This document shows, piece by piece, positions 28,021 to 39,678 of a DNA stretch of 64,000 nt. The position numbers and the translations under genes were made by a program. The notes beneath the pieces were generated by a model, which did no database searches, was not told the origin of the DNA, and worked only from the letters and a program-made list of their open reading frames with translations. Source of the DNA: Balanoglossus misakiensis (taxonomy: Eukaryota; Hemichordata); contig CM082593.2 of the NCBI GenBank assembly GCA_040954595.2, positions 186,001-250,000 of the forward strand, in the 5' to 3' direction. How positions within the stretch are numbered: the stretch's first letter is position 1; every line of letters starts with the position of its first letter.

Positions 28021-29940
28021 TCACCGACATCTTGGGAAACCATCAAGTTCGTCCTTCCAAAATGAGTACATATATTCTGGCTTGACGTAATGGGTGGCAA
28101 AAACGGCGTGTTTCATCTGACATGGATGTTTCATACTGCCAGCCTGATCAAAACCTGCATTGTGTACAGGTCTGACTCCAATGTTTTGTAGGTTAATACC
28201 TGCATTCACATCCTCCATACGGAAAACTTTTGTCGTACGCGCAGACAGATACATGTCTCGAACTACGTCATACGACATGACGTAAGCAGGTCCACTTGGA
28301 TAAGGAGGAAAGGGCTTATCTGGCCATTCCTCCCGGCTTACATACCAACGTGACAAGAAATTATTTTTATCCGTGATTCTGATAGGATATGTGTTCTCGT
28401 GCACGTGACAAAATACATGCCGAGTTCTCGGAGCCGTGACCAGTGTTTCAACGAGCTTATGCAAATTAACGTAAACATCATCGTCGACTTTCATGATGTA
28501 CTTGGCTGTTGAACAGTAAAATGCCGCCCATTTGTAGAGCAGGATTGATTTTAAGGTTAGATTATTATAAGTATCAATCATGTCAACAACAACTATGTCT
28601 TGATATTTGTTGCTTTCCTCAGTAATTTTGGTCAAAGCCGGATCGTTTTTTCTTACTCCGATGAAGAAGGACGTCACAATTTTGTTCCCAGCAAGTTCTT
28701 TCAGAGTTCCGCGCGTTTTCCGAATAGCCTGTCTTGCTACGAAACCCTTAATCGTTGAAGGTGTGACCATGATTAAGAAAGGCGATTCGCCAAACGTTGA
28801 CGGATTATCATCACCTGTACATAAATGGGTGGGATTTATCAAAAAGTCCATCGAGAGATCGTTCATGATTTTTTTCTCATTTGAAAATATTACACTGCTT
28901 CTTCTCAGAAGTTCCTCATCCAGAATTCTTTCTGAACACACAAATGGCGGCATCGTTCTCAATCCAGACCAATACTTCTTCATCAAACTGGTGTCGAAAG
29001 GACGAGACACAAGAGTATCCCGGATGTCACAAAATCTTCTTCTTTTTCCATAAACATCAATGGTTGCAACGTGCGTAGCTACTACATCTAGCTCTTTCAG
29101 TAAAAGACCGATATAAACGTCTTCGTATTCCGTAAAATTTACTCTTGATAAAACGCCAACACTTTTTACAATGACATTCATCGATAGGATAAACGCTGAT
29201 TTTTGTAAGTATGGAAGATTGGCGGGAAACCGCCCTTTTTGTACTGGCTTGGTATCAACCAATACCATTCCCCCCGAAAATCCCCTTGAGGGCGTAGTTT
29301 GAAGGAAGTCTCTTACATTATTGGGCAAAACCATAGCATCGTCTTCAACTTTCAACACATATTCAGCTTGGGCACAGAAGTCTTTGATCCATCGTATGGT
29401 ACAGGCGATTTGGTCAACATCATTGTTCCAAATTTCTCGCGTGTTCACTTCAAGTATATCACCAAATTCGGCAGCCTCGATGTGAACCTTATTTTGAAGT
29501 TTGGTGTCAACTGGCCTCTTGATGACGAATATCACATCATTAGTTCGGACGAGTTCCCGTCCCCAGGTCTCGCGAATCGCAAGACGTTGCGGTACATTTT
29601 CGGCCGAAGACCAAACTAACGTCAAAACAGAAAAGGTATCCTTCGTTTTTCCACACATACCGTTTAAATTTACTACGACAAAATCGCAAGTGTTACCAGG
29701 ACCCGAGATGTCGGCCTCGATTGAAATATTTTGTATTTTCTCTAGCATTAATGATAGCGGTTTTGACGTCCTAAAACTCCCTGGTTTGAGCGTTGCCTGA
29801 CTTTGTTCTTTGGTCTTCTCTCTATGTTTCGATAAGTGTGCGTAGATGTACACCACTGTTACCATGGTGATAAAAATAAGCAACAAATGCGCCGTCTTTT
29901 TTACACTCCGACGACAGGCCTTTACACAACATAAACTCAT
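28021..29940 (-). CDS. Type II membrane protein with two tandem GT31 (beta-1,3-glycosyltransferase) domains
   Basis: A single uninterrupted 639-codon exon, as is common for animal beta3-galactosyltransferases. A cytosolic basic stub is followed by one TM anchor (about 17-35), implying a Golgi-resident type II topology. Domain 1 (about 102-310): RETWG at 123-127, KVEDDA at 197-202 in place of the DxD motif, and EYEDVYIG at 271-278. Domain 2 (about 386-600): RKTRG at 407-411, a full KVDDDVY at 484-490, the acceptor-site signature PYPSGPAYVMS at 546-556 and EDVNAG at 576-581. Possible N-glycosylation at N71, N268 and N460. Domain 1 lacks the YPxYxSGxxYxxS segment and has an altered DxD, so it may be non-catalytic; domain 2 looks competent. 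Known two-domain glycosyltransferases such as chondroitin synthase pair GT31 with GT7, not two GT31 units. Donor and acceptor sugars cannot be told from sequence. An acceptor-like site about 120 bases upstream (30053-30066) suggests a 5' UTR intron. Confidence 0.9.
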   Translation of the reverse strand: MSLCCVKACRRSVKKTAHLLLIFITMVTVVYIYAHLSKHREKTKEQSQATLKPGSFRTSKPLSLMLEKIQNISIEADISGPGNTCDFVVVNLNGMCGKTKDTFSVLTLVWSSAENVPQRLAIRETWGRELVRTNDVIFVIKRPVDTKLQNKVHIEAAEFGDILEVNTREIWNNDVDQIACTIRWIKDFCAQAEYVLKVEDDAMVLPNNVRDFLQTTPSRGFSGGMVLVDTKPVQKGRFPANLPYLQKSAFILSMNVIVKSVGVLSRVNFTEYEDVYIGLLLKELDVVATHVATIDVYGKRRRFCDIRDTLVSRPFDTSLMKKYWSGLRTMPPFVCSERILDEELLRRSSVIFSNEKKIMNDLSMDFLINPTHLCTGDDNPSTFGESPFLIMVTPSTIKGFVARQAIRKTRGTLKELAGNKIVTSFFIGVRKNDPALTKITEESNKYQDIVVVDMIDTYNNLTLKSILLYKWAAFYCSTAKYIMKVDDDVYVNLHKLVETLVTAPRTRHVFCHVHENTYPIRITDKNNFLSRWYVSREEWPDKPFPPYPSGPAYVMSYDVVRDMYLSARTTKVFRMEDVNAGINLQNIGVRPVHNAGFDQAGSMKHPCQMKHAVFATHYVKPEYMYSFWKDELDGFPRCR

Positions 29941-31228
29941 GGCGTGAAGTCAAAATCCAGACAAAATGTTGGTCGATTGTCGAAGATGGCAAAAAAGGAA
30001 ATACATACGAGTCAGGTTATCTGGTTGACGATTGTGTTCCTATGACAACGATACATTTTGCAAACCTGAAAATGGGAAAAAAATATTAGTCAACTCCTGC
30101 ATAATCAAAACAGGTGCATGAATTTTTTAACAAAATAAATTGCTTTAATCTAATCCCTTCTTCTAACGAAAATTTTCGATGTCACTGGCCGTTTCCCTGT
30201 TGCCAGGTGACACCATCTTTGAATGACGTCATATTCTCTATATTCTCAATCTTACACCGGCGCGGTGGTTTCGCTAAACAGTGAGACATTTTAAACAGGA
30301 GAAATGCAACACTAGGTCGAAAGGCGAACCACGGCACGTAAAGGAAAGTAAGATTTGGAGAAAAATGTTCGCAAACGCACGAACAGAATCCTATTCCGCG
30401 GCCGACTGTGCATGCTGTGCGGCACGTTCGGATATGGATTCTGTATGTCGCCTGTTGGCCCATGGTTTAGCCGTCCAACCCCAGCATATAAAAACTCGAG
30501 CTAAGGTACTGCATACAGCAACTCTAACCTACCTTGAACACACTCCAATTAGGCGAGAAGCAGATAGACGTCGTGTCGCGACACAGTACAATCAAGTCAT
30601 CATCCGAAGGCCGAACTATAGGCCAGCTCTTTGGCGACCTCAACAATAACGCATGCGCGATGACAAACACAAGCGCGACAGATTTGGTTGGTACTGCCGC
30701 TGGGGGCGCCCTGCTGTATCCGTGTACACGTGACAGGGTACGCGAACAGAATAGCAATACTAGTATATTCTTCACCGGTAAGCCATTTAAAGTTTGTGGG
30801 GACTGGAGGAAATGCTACTTTTGCATTTTTCTACTACAACCTATTTATAGTAATATCAATATTAGAAAACAATAATAAAACGACCAGTGTGAATTAAGTT
30901 TGGTTAGTAACAAAATTAACACCAACAATTTATACTTATTGGTTTCAAGTTCTCCGTGAGCACATCAAAAACTGAAGGCGTCATCAAGTTTACTTCGTAA
31001 ATACAATGTAGAATAATAAATCTTTCGAGGTTAGTTCCCACAACGCTAAGGACTCTGTTTTTTTATTGAAAGCTATTGTGTTGTGAATGTCTGGGTTAAA
31101 CTGTTTGAAGCTAGAGGGTTTGAATCAGCTGAGCTTGATAAGTCTTGTTTACAGTTATTGTTTCTGTCGCGCGACTCGACTGCTTATTGACCAAGGTTCA
31201 TTTAACTGCAATAAAAGCGACTGACACC
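29941..31228. promoter_or_regulatory. Divergent promoter region between GT31 gene and prosaposin-like gene
   Basis: About 1.3 kb between two divergent start codons. The 30240-30730 part is relatively CpG-rich compared with its AT-rich surroundings and carries overlapping ORFs on both strands without domains, which fits a promoter better than a gene. Confidence 0.4.
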
Positions 31229-34200
31229 ATGCTTCTTCGCCTCTCTCTGATAGCAGTGATTTGCCTTGGTCTAGGTAAGCATTTTTCTGCTTTCATCAAA
31301 ACATTTTCCTCAAAAAAACTCTTCCCGGTGCACTTATAAGTTGTGTTGGTGACGTCATGTGAATCCTCGTCTTTCCTCGGAAACGTCTTTCAACCAATCC
31401 ATCGAAATAAAACGTGGTCCCAAGACTTGTAATAATTAGACAAGCATCTAAAAGTCAAAATTGTCCAGGTTTTTTTTTTCTCATACTTTTCGTTTCTTAA
31501 AAATTGCCCAATGCTAAAAAATGATCAAAGCCCGTCTCTCCAAGGACACTCAAAAGTCGGAACAACTTCGCAGTGTACTTTATTCATCTGCAAATCAAAA
31601 ATGGAATATTTCCATCATGTTAGGCACTTTTTGTGCAACATCATGCAATTTTGTGATTTCTAACTGCGTCATCGTTTCACACAATGAATGTGTCTTTTGC
31701 GGACAACGGCCAACCAAGATTATGATATCACTGGGTCAAAGGTCACTAATTGTATGGTGATCATGCCATGCCTGCTAAGTGCAATAGTATCCTGACTTCA
31801 TTGTATACAGATTGTAACAGTTGATACGACGAAGATTATTTTCAGAAATTATTATGAACATTTTATCCCTATTTTCATTTTCTTTATATACCAGCTGCAT
31901 TCTGAAGTTGAAAATATCTTCGATTGGTTCTGTTATGTCGCCAGTCAGTTGATCACGTTGACATATCGCAATATTCAAATTAGTGCGGGTCATCTGAGGT
32001 CATGGCTATGGTTATTAAACCTATATTGCTAACTGCATTTTAGGTGGCATCAATCCCGTAGTCACTTCAAGGTTTCCAGGCTCCTTCCAAGGCTAACGAA
32101 CTTTTGCGACTCTGTGACCTCATCATGACCTCCAATCACCACAACCTCCTTCGACACTGGAACTTTATAAACTTTTCTATACTGCTTGGTGTTCGACGTT
32201 TTGCATTGAGATCTATATACTGGTATTTCCCGTGTCCATAACATTGCCCATGTGATACGAAGTAGTATTGGCACGAACTTTGAACTCCTGTCAGGAAAAC
32301 TGAACATAGCCGACCCCTATGTTTTAACACAATACTATCACCGATCTGGTAACCCTATATGCCTAAGCGCACTTACAATAGAATATCTATGACCTAAGTG
32401 GCTGATCACTGTAATAAATCAGGGGAAAATATGGAAGATTAAAATGGCTATCGACACGTCCTTCTTCCAATCTTATCACATGACCTGGTTGGTACATATT
32501 TAGATAAACCTCAACTTATCGATATCACATAATTTATTCATAAACATTTGCGATAATTACCGGACGCTTCACTGCGCATGCCTGTATCTGTATCGTAGGA
32601 ACTGGTTCTGAATTTATTGCCTAAGCCTTAGTGCAATCTTGCCTCTTTAGAAACAAAATTGTTAAACGTTTTACCAGTCACTTAGAAAACACACAGACAA
32701 ATCAAACTACAAAATTGACCTCAAATTAAGACTTCACATTCATTTATAATGCTGTACCACTCCGCTGAATCATATTTACGCTTGGAAATTCGAAAGCATT
32801 TGAAAATTGTTTTACAAAACCTAGAAATACGGTCTTGCCACTGAGCAAAACTGTCACTCAAGTTTCCAAAACCTGCAATCAAATATCTTGTGTTATAATC
32901 ATTTTGTAGCCGACTGGAAGTGTTTAGGGTCATTTATTTTCTTCTGACCCCAGACATCTCGCCTTTCATTGGACGAAACTATATTTACTGAGGAGTGTGA
33001 CAAGCCATGAACAAGGTCCAAGGACTTGCTGTTTATTTCACCTTAAAAATCAACCAGAACAGAATTTTCCATCATAGGAGGACCGCGAGGTAACGGTCAA
33101 ACGCCGTTCGTACTTGCAAAGACTTCCTGTGTCGCATGGTTTTGCTCTATGTCAAAGCACTTTGTAGTATTTTAATATCTGAGACTTTTTCAAAGGGAAG
33201 TGGCCGTCTGGTATGTAAATTTCATATCTTGCAAATGGTAAGTCTTCTCTAAATCAACTGCTTTAAAGACTACCATGCTACTTTGTTTCATACAACTCGG
33301 TACGTTTTATCCCATAGTTGTTCACCTTAACACCTGTCCAGCTTTCAATTCGAACAGTACTTCCGTCACTGTGGTATAGTCAGGCTTTCAGACATCTGGG
33401 CAAGTCTTCTTCGGGTGCATGTGATTGGTACACGACATACCTGCATCAAAGCGGGTCGCCATATTTGCATTAGATATTTGCCTGAATGCAACGCCATGCA
33501 GCTGATACAAGCAACTATCTAGGATGTCCCGTCATCAAGGACACATCTCACAGTCTATGGGCACATTCCTTTTATCATCCAGATACATTTTAACTCCAAC
33601 AATTTCACTTGTTAACATCCATTCGTTGTCTTGTTTTCATTTTAGAGGAATTGTTGTAAGATTTGTTATCATTTCTTCCACATAGTACATTTTTAGCAAA
33701 GTGTATTCTATTTTTGTTCAAATGAAGGAAAATAACAGGAAATAGAAATGAAACAATGCCAATTTAAAGGAAATACAAACTGAATTCATTACGAAAGCTC
33801 TCTAAATCTAACACGGGATCTTTTCTGTACAGCAACTGCTGGACCGGCAGTTCCTTCTGAAAAATGGTCGGAGGAGCCACACGCTGGATGGATGATTCCC
33901 GCCAAAACATCGGTGAAAGAACAAGGTGTTGCCTGTGATACATGTCTGCAGGTTGTTCAGCTGGTCTACGATCATGTGGCGGATAATCGAACCGAGGTAA
34001 GCTATGATAAAAGTCAAGGTTTCAAACGCTATGTCTTGTCGGTATACTGTCCAGCTTTGTAAATGATTCAGCGCTAGATTAAAGGATTATCTTTCTGCAA
34101 TCTTTCCTGGGCTATACTTTTACTTCTGTTTTTTTTTTCTTTAACCTCAGGCGTTTGTTCGTCACGTTTTTGAATCTGTGTGCAACATTCTTCCTGGTGA

Positions 34201-37200
34201 GAACCGCACTGAAAGATGCAAACGCTTTCTTGATAAGAACATTGACGAGTTCTTCAGAATCCTCGAGGAATCCTTGGTAAGTTTGTCGAAGATCGTTACA
34301 CAAAATACACGCACAAACTTTCGGATTGGCCGGATAGAGTTCATTATGCGTCATCACAATGCTACCAAAAATGGCACTTCCTCTGTCTCTTTTTGTTACA
34401 GGATCCCGAGACGTTTTGTTTCACCATTGGACTCTGCCGCGACAAATTTTCACGTGTCAGAGACGAGATTGCGAAACTCGACAACGATATCTCCAAACCG
34501 GGGTCGCGACACGAAAAGGGCGCCATCACCGACTTGAAGACGCTGCAGGAAATCTTGACTACCATGGAAATCGTCCACCAATTCGATGATGAACCAAGTA
34601 AGCAATTAAATCTGGTGGACTCAGTCATAAGTGTATTTCATTCAATGGTATCTTCAATGTGGCCGATGATTGCAATCGATGATATCAATGTTGTGCGGCC
34701 CGGTCAGCACCCTTGCACCTAAGATGTACTTGTTTTAGCTTGTCCTTTTTTTCTCGAGTTAGACTTCTCCTATGTTGATGTATTTTTAACATGGTAGTCT
34801 TTTTCACCAGCACTGAATTGCATGTTATGTGACACTGTGGTTGATGCCGCCGTACAGACTAAATCTGTCACCAAGTCTGACTACATGGCATACGAGACCT
34901 CTTTGGATTTCTGTGATTTGATGAAAGGAGATCTCCGAAGTAGATGTTCTGATTTCGTCTACATGTATCTCGACTTCATCCTTGACGCTCTGGACGAAGA
35001 CAAAAAGGTGATTCAGATCAACATATCATTCATTTCTCTCCTTTATGGTGGAACACGAAAACTTTCAACGTATATATCGAAATGAACTTACAAAAACTCA
35101 CCAAAAGTTTTATCCTTTTTTTTCTAGAACCGTCATGACATTTGTCCAAGTCTTGGAGCATGTTACTTGCCAGAGACAATGTACGACGACGACATGTACC
35201 AATATGGCGGCGAAACTGTTGCCAAGAGAAGCGTGGATGATGACGTCACTTTTGAGAAATATTTGGCCAAACCAAAGAAACTCTTCCACGGTGTGATTGA
35301 GGATGTGGATCTTGAGGTAAACACGTCACATTTCAGTGAAATGTGGTTTGTGCTGGTTTTACGCTTCTTTGATAGAAGTCATGGAAGTGCTCAAGTTCGC
35401 TTTTTATCCGGACAGCTTTGATTTCCACGCAGTACTGCATTTTCTATTCCATTTTCGTTGAAAAGCAACAATCTCAATAAATGAGTTAATCAAACACTTG
35501 AATTCAGACTATATTTCTCCAAGGCTGCAAGTATAGCGTCATCTAAAATGATTTCATTTTCATACAACAGACCGAGTCATCCTGTGTAGTTTGTGACTGG
35601 TTAGTGAACGAAGTAGACAAGTGGATAACTGAGAAGAAGACGGAAGATGAGATCAAGGAAAAACTCCAACTGGCTTGCAATTACGCTCCGAAGGGAATTT
35701 ACAGAGATGAGGTAATGCATCCACTGCGATAATCAGTGTATCACACATCAAAGGCATTACATCAAACGGACAGATATAAACAGAGGATTGTTCTGGGTGT
35801 TCGCAGGGTTCGTTTTGCTGCAAAATGGATTTTAAACTATTTCGGCAAAATGTACTCTTGCAAATAACTAGGGCCTGAACAACGCGACAGGAATTTCCAC
35901 GCACGGGACCAGGAGTGTGAATTACCCGATGTATTTTGGCGTATTCAGAGGATACCTGGATAACATTGACAACTTTTGTGTATCATAACTACGACTCTGG
36001 TCAAAATCAAAGCACATGTTGTAGAGAGGTGAATAGTACGATTTAAAAAATCGACTAATCGAAGAGTTGTTAAAATAGTTGTTTTTCATTTTTTCATTAA
36101 GTGCCAATCATTGATTGACCAATATACCGAGGAAGTGATTGACATGCTGGTGAAGGAAGGTCTACAGCCCAACGATGTTTGTCAGAAGATCGGTTTCTGT
36201 GAGACGGCCATGTACAGAAGTAAGCGATTCTGCATCTGCATCGTTCGTATACTTTACACAAATATTTACCAGATATAGAGTACATATGTTCTAGAACTAC
36301 AGAACACCATAAATTGAGTAAAAAAAAACGAAATGATGTCAAAAGTTAGCAAAGAAACTTCTCATTTCCTGAGATTATCATAACTCTAACAATTTTCATC
36401 AGAATGTCTCATTTTCAATTATTAGTTGTCGAAACTATGACCAAAGAAGATTCCGCCTCAAAGGAAATGTATGACGATGAAAGGAAAGTAAGTAGTGGAA
36501 TTATTGCATCGTTAAAATACCGATACATTTTAAATAAACATAACACATTTATAAAGTATGAATGACAATGGATGAAAATCAATTACATCAGTGAAAACCA
36601 TGTTTTTTTCTGCGAATAGAATCCAGAATTCTGTGATTTCTGCAAAGCTATGGTGAAAGAATTGGACGAACTGTTGGAAGCAAACAAGGTAGGTCAAGAC
36701 TTGCTTGGTACAGATTTCTACAGTTCAAAGGCGTCATGTTTAAATCCCTTATATATTCGGAAATATTGTTAATGTACTTATATTGGCAAGGAGAAACTTC
36801 ACTAAAACCTGAGCAAAATGCAAAGAATTTTGCAACTTTTCGAAGCGTTTTACGTGATATTAAAATAATTGATTTACAGGACAAGATTAAGAGCTTCCTC
36901 GATGGTCTGTGTAATCGTTTGCCAGAACCATATGCAAACCAGGTTAGTCAGAGTTTTATACTTGAATATTGGTGTGGTGTTGACAGTCAGTGATGATGAT
37001 GGAAAGGACAGCACTATGGCAACTGGTTGCTAGAGATGGGGAGGATGGGTGATGATGATGACGACGGCGGTTGTCGTGGTGACCATCTTGTGTAGGCCAT
37101 TTCAAAACAGCACGTAATTATTTCCCTGTTTTATTTTCAGTGCCAAACTGAAGTTGACCAGAACTTTGATGGAATAATTGAATTGCTTGAGATGACCATA

Positions 37201-37281
37201 CTGAGTCCTGACACGATGTGCGCTACAATCGGAGTATGCGACGCCAACCAAGACACAAGAAGACCAAAAAATAAAGTCTGA
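31229..37281 (+). CDS. PSAP: Prosaposin-like protein with four saposin B domains
   Basis: Precursor of lysosomal sphingolipid-activator proteins. Twelve exons join in phase: 31229-31274, 33833-33996, 34151-34276, 34402-34597, 34811-35007, 35128-35316, 35571-35711, 36102-36219, 36426-36487, 36620-36688, 36880-36942, 37141-37281; 503 aa. Signal peptide MLLRLSLIAVICLGL. Saposin B domains, each with six cysteines: C50-C124, C181-C255, C311-C386 and C418-C490, with the usual CxxC start and final CxxxGxC (TIGLC, SLGAC, KIGFC, TIGVC). Linkers between them, rich in acidic and basic residues, would be processed in lysosomes. The N- and C-terminal saposin A-type domains that flank the saposins in vertebrate prosaposin are not seen. 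Whether it is a one-to-one orthologue or an invertebrate pulmonary-surfactant/saposin relative cannot be settled here. Two AATAAA signals follow at 37383 and 37414. Confidence 0.9.
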
Positions 37282-38065
37282 TGACCCAAGTGTGCAAGAA
37301 CACAAACTTTGACTAGACGGATACGACATCAACATTATGATATCTTTCGAATACACATTGCAGTGCAATCGCTTTTGTGGAAAATAAATGTAGGCCTATA
37401 CCATTAATTTGCAAATAAAATGTCTTCAAGCATAATTCTTGCAAATGAGCGGTGCAACTTTCCTTTCACCTTTCCGACCAAATAAAAGACATCACTTGCA
37501 TGACCCTCCCCAATGCAATGCACACCAGTACTCTCCGTTACCTTGGTTACTGGTAACTGTCTCAATCCGCCCTTCCATCTATTGGTCCACCCCCTCCTCC
37601 ACACACAGGAAATACACCATTAGCCTGAAAAGGTGTACGCGCCATAGCGCAAGCTTGGAACACACAAGCGACTGTGCTCCCAAAGCAAGGTTTCGTGTTT
37701 TTAAACAATATAAACTGTTGAGGCGGACCCTACACACTTCCGGGTGAACTACTTTTAGAACTAAAGTAAAATGGCCGTATTATCGGCTTATTGTCTTACC
37801 GTGCCGGCTGAATGCCAGATGATGTCGTGTCACGCTGTGTCCTGTTTCATGTACATATCAATGTAGCTGTAGTTGTACACGTGTAGATTACTCGACTGCA
37901 ACACACGAACCCCGTACACACTCTATCATATCGTCAGCCTTTCAGACACACGGTGGACGTACAGGTCTGTCGAATTTCGCTGGGCAACCATATTGTACTC
38001 ACTAGTACTTCCTTGGCATTGGGAACTCAACCTTCTATGCAAACTTTCCTTCGCTGGGCTTCAAC
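37282..38065. other. Intergenic: prosaposin 3' UTR and SLC35 upstream region
   Basis: It contains AATAAA at 37383-37388 and 37414-37419, which probably end the prosaposin-like transcript, then the promoter and 5' UTR of the SLC35-type gene. ORFs here (37439-37747, and the frame overlapping 37873-38409) have no domain support. Confidence 0.5.
37383..37388 (+). promoter_or_regulatory. Polyadenylation signal of the prosaposin-like gene
   Basis: AATAAA 102 bases after the stop codon, with a second copy 31 bases on. Confidence 0.6.
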
Positions 38066-39460
38066 ATGAGTGTCAGTGCGGCCGTATTCTATGGTGTGTG
38101 TTCGGGCTCCATGGCCTTCATAAACAAAATTGTAATGACTACGTACAACTTCCAACACGCGGACTTCATAATGTTGTGTCAAATGCTATTTACAGCAAGC
38201 CTTCTGGAAAGCCTTCGCCGATGTGGAACCATCAACATACCAGCGTATTCTCTCGAACTGGGAAAAACTTTGTTTCTTCCGTCCATCTTCTACGCTCTCC
38301 ATTCAGTGTCTGCCCTGACGGCTCTTGGTTCAATGAATATTCCAATGTACAACGTCATCAAACGATGTGTACCAGTTGTGAACTTGTTCATCGCACCTTG
38401 TATTCTTAAAAAAGGTGCTCCATCGATTGCTATCGTCTCTTCTGTGTCCCTGATGACTTTTGGTTGCGTGATTGCAGGTACTAACATTCATGTTTCGTCA
38501 TATTTGTCGTAGTTTCACAGATTTTCGCCTTTCATATGTTTTGTGTTATTACAGTTTTTATCATATGCAGCGTATAAATATATCAAACGTTTTCTTGTCT
38601 GCAAACGACACAGAATTTATTCCTTTTGCTTTTATTTCAAATTTTGGTTGAATTCTGAACATCAGACTGAGATGGCAACAGCTGCATTGAGTAAGCTGGT
38701 TCAGAAAAATTAATCCACAGCTGAACAGATTTAAAATCTGTCACTCAATCTTATGCCTTTTATATTTTTCAAAAAACCTATGAACTATTTTTGTCAAAAG
38801 TCCAATTGTACTTTCATTCTTTTCAATTTTAAAACCCATATCTCTAAATCTTCTAGTGACCTATGTTGTTCATATTATTCATTCATTGTTCTCAGCTCAT
38901 TACAACCAAATCAAGTGCTATGATGTCAACTTTTTTTTTTGGCAGGAATGGGAGATGTCCAATTCAGCATGTCAGCGTATATCTATGGTGGAATCAGCAT
39001 TTTCTCACAAGCTTTGTATCTGCTGTTTATTCAGAAGACGGGAATGGAAAAAGAAATCTCGGCAGTTGGCATTCTTTTTGTGAACAGCATCAACTGTATC
39101 CCACTACTTGCCATTTATAATCTGGGCACATTAGAATTCTTTGAAGCACTCTCTTTCCCAGATATCCTGAATCCACTTTTCCTGGTGGCATTCCTGCTGG
39201 TGATTGTGATGGGATGTGTCCTCAACTATTCCATGTTCTTATGCACAACAATGAATTCTGCTTTGACAACAAGTCTTGTTGGGGTCATCAAAGCTCTGGC
39301 CACAACTGCCATCGGGATGTTTACTTTTGGAGGAGTAGAGCCAACTTTTATGATCATTGCAGGAATCAGCATGAACACAATTGGGGGGATTTGGTATTCA
39401 TGGATTAAACACAAGGAAAAGATAGCAAAAACCAACTTAAAACCTGTGATTAACGCATAA
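38066..39460 (+). CDS. SLC35D-type nucleotide-sugar transporter (D3-like)
   Basis: Multi-pass transporter of the drug/metabolite-transporter superfamily, SLC35 branch; members exchange nucleotide sugars across Golgi or ER membranes. Two exons, 38066-38477 and 38946-39460, join in phase 1 to give 308 aa with about 8-10 hydrophobic segments. SLC35D3-like landmarks are IPMYNVIKRCVPVV, LKKGAPS, the AGMGD junction, LYLLFIQKTG, the NSALTTSLVGVIKA segment and GGVEPTFMIIAGISMNTIGG near the end. The start ATG was chosen because GVCSGSMAFINK right after it aligns with the family's first TM helix. It lacks the long polar C-terminal tail of vertebrate SLC35D3. Exact substrate and subfamily are uncertain. 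It lies downstream of the prosaposin-like gene on the same strand and is convergent with paladin. Confidence 0.88.
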
Positions 39461-39571
39461 AAATATCTTGATACAAAACCAAAACCTTTACTTCTCAACA
39501 CTAACCTGACATTTGAAAAGACTGCCCTCACTGTCAACTGTCACAACTTCATTTGTTCACCAGGCTACTCA

Positions 39572-39577
39572 AATAAA
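39572..39577 (+). promoter_or_regulatory. Polyadenylation signal AATAAA of the SLC35-type gene
   Basis: A canonical hexamer 112 bases after the stop codon. Confidence 0.65.
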
Positions 39578-39640
39578 ATTCTCTGTTTACCATCTGTGGA
39601 CAGGTAGGTTTTGAGAAAAAAAGAAGTTATGCTTTTTACT

Positions 39641-39678
39641 TTTTTTTTTTTTTTTTTTTTTGGGGGGGGGGGGGGGGG
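39641..39678. repeat. Poly-T/poly-G homopolymer junction
   Basis: 21 T followed directly by 17 G. It is low-complexity, prone to length error and could form a G-quadruplex-like structure on the plus strand. Confidence 0.9.

Noticed and set aside
28607-29053. Plus-strand ORF of 148 codons antisense to the GT31 gene
   Set aside because: It is a shadow of the long coding exon on the other strand.
30281-30649. Plus-strand ORF of 122 codons
   Set aside because: It lies in a CpG-rich stretch between divergent genes, with equally long antisense ORFs; arginine-rich composition fits GC content rather than coding.
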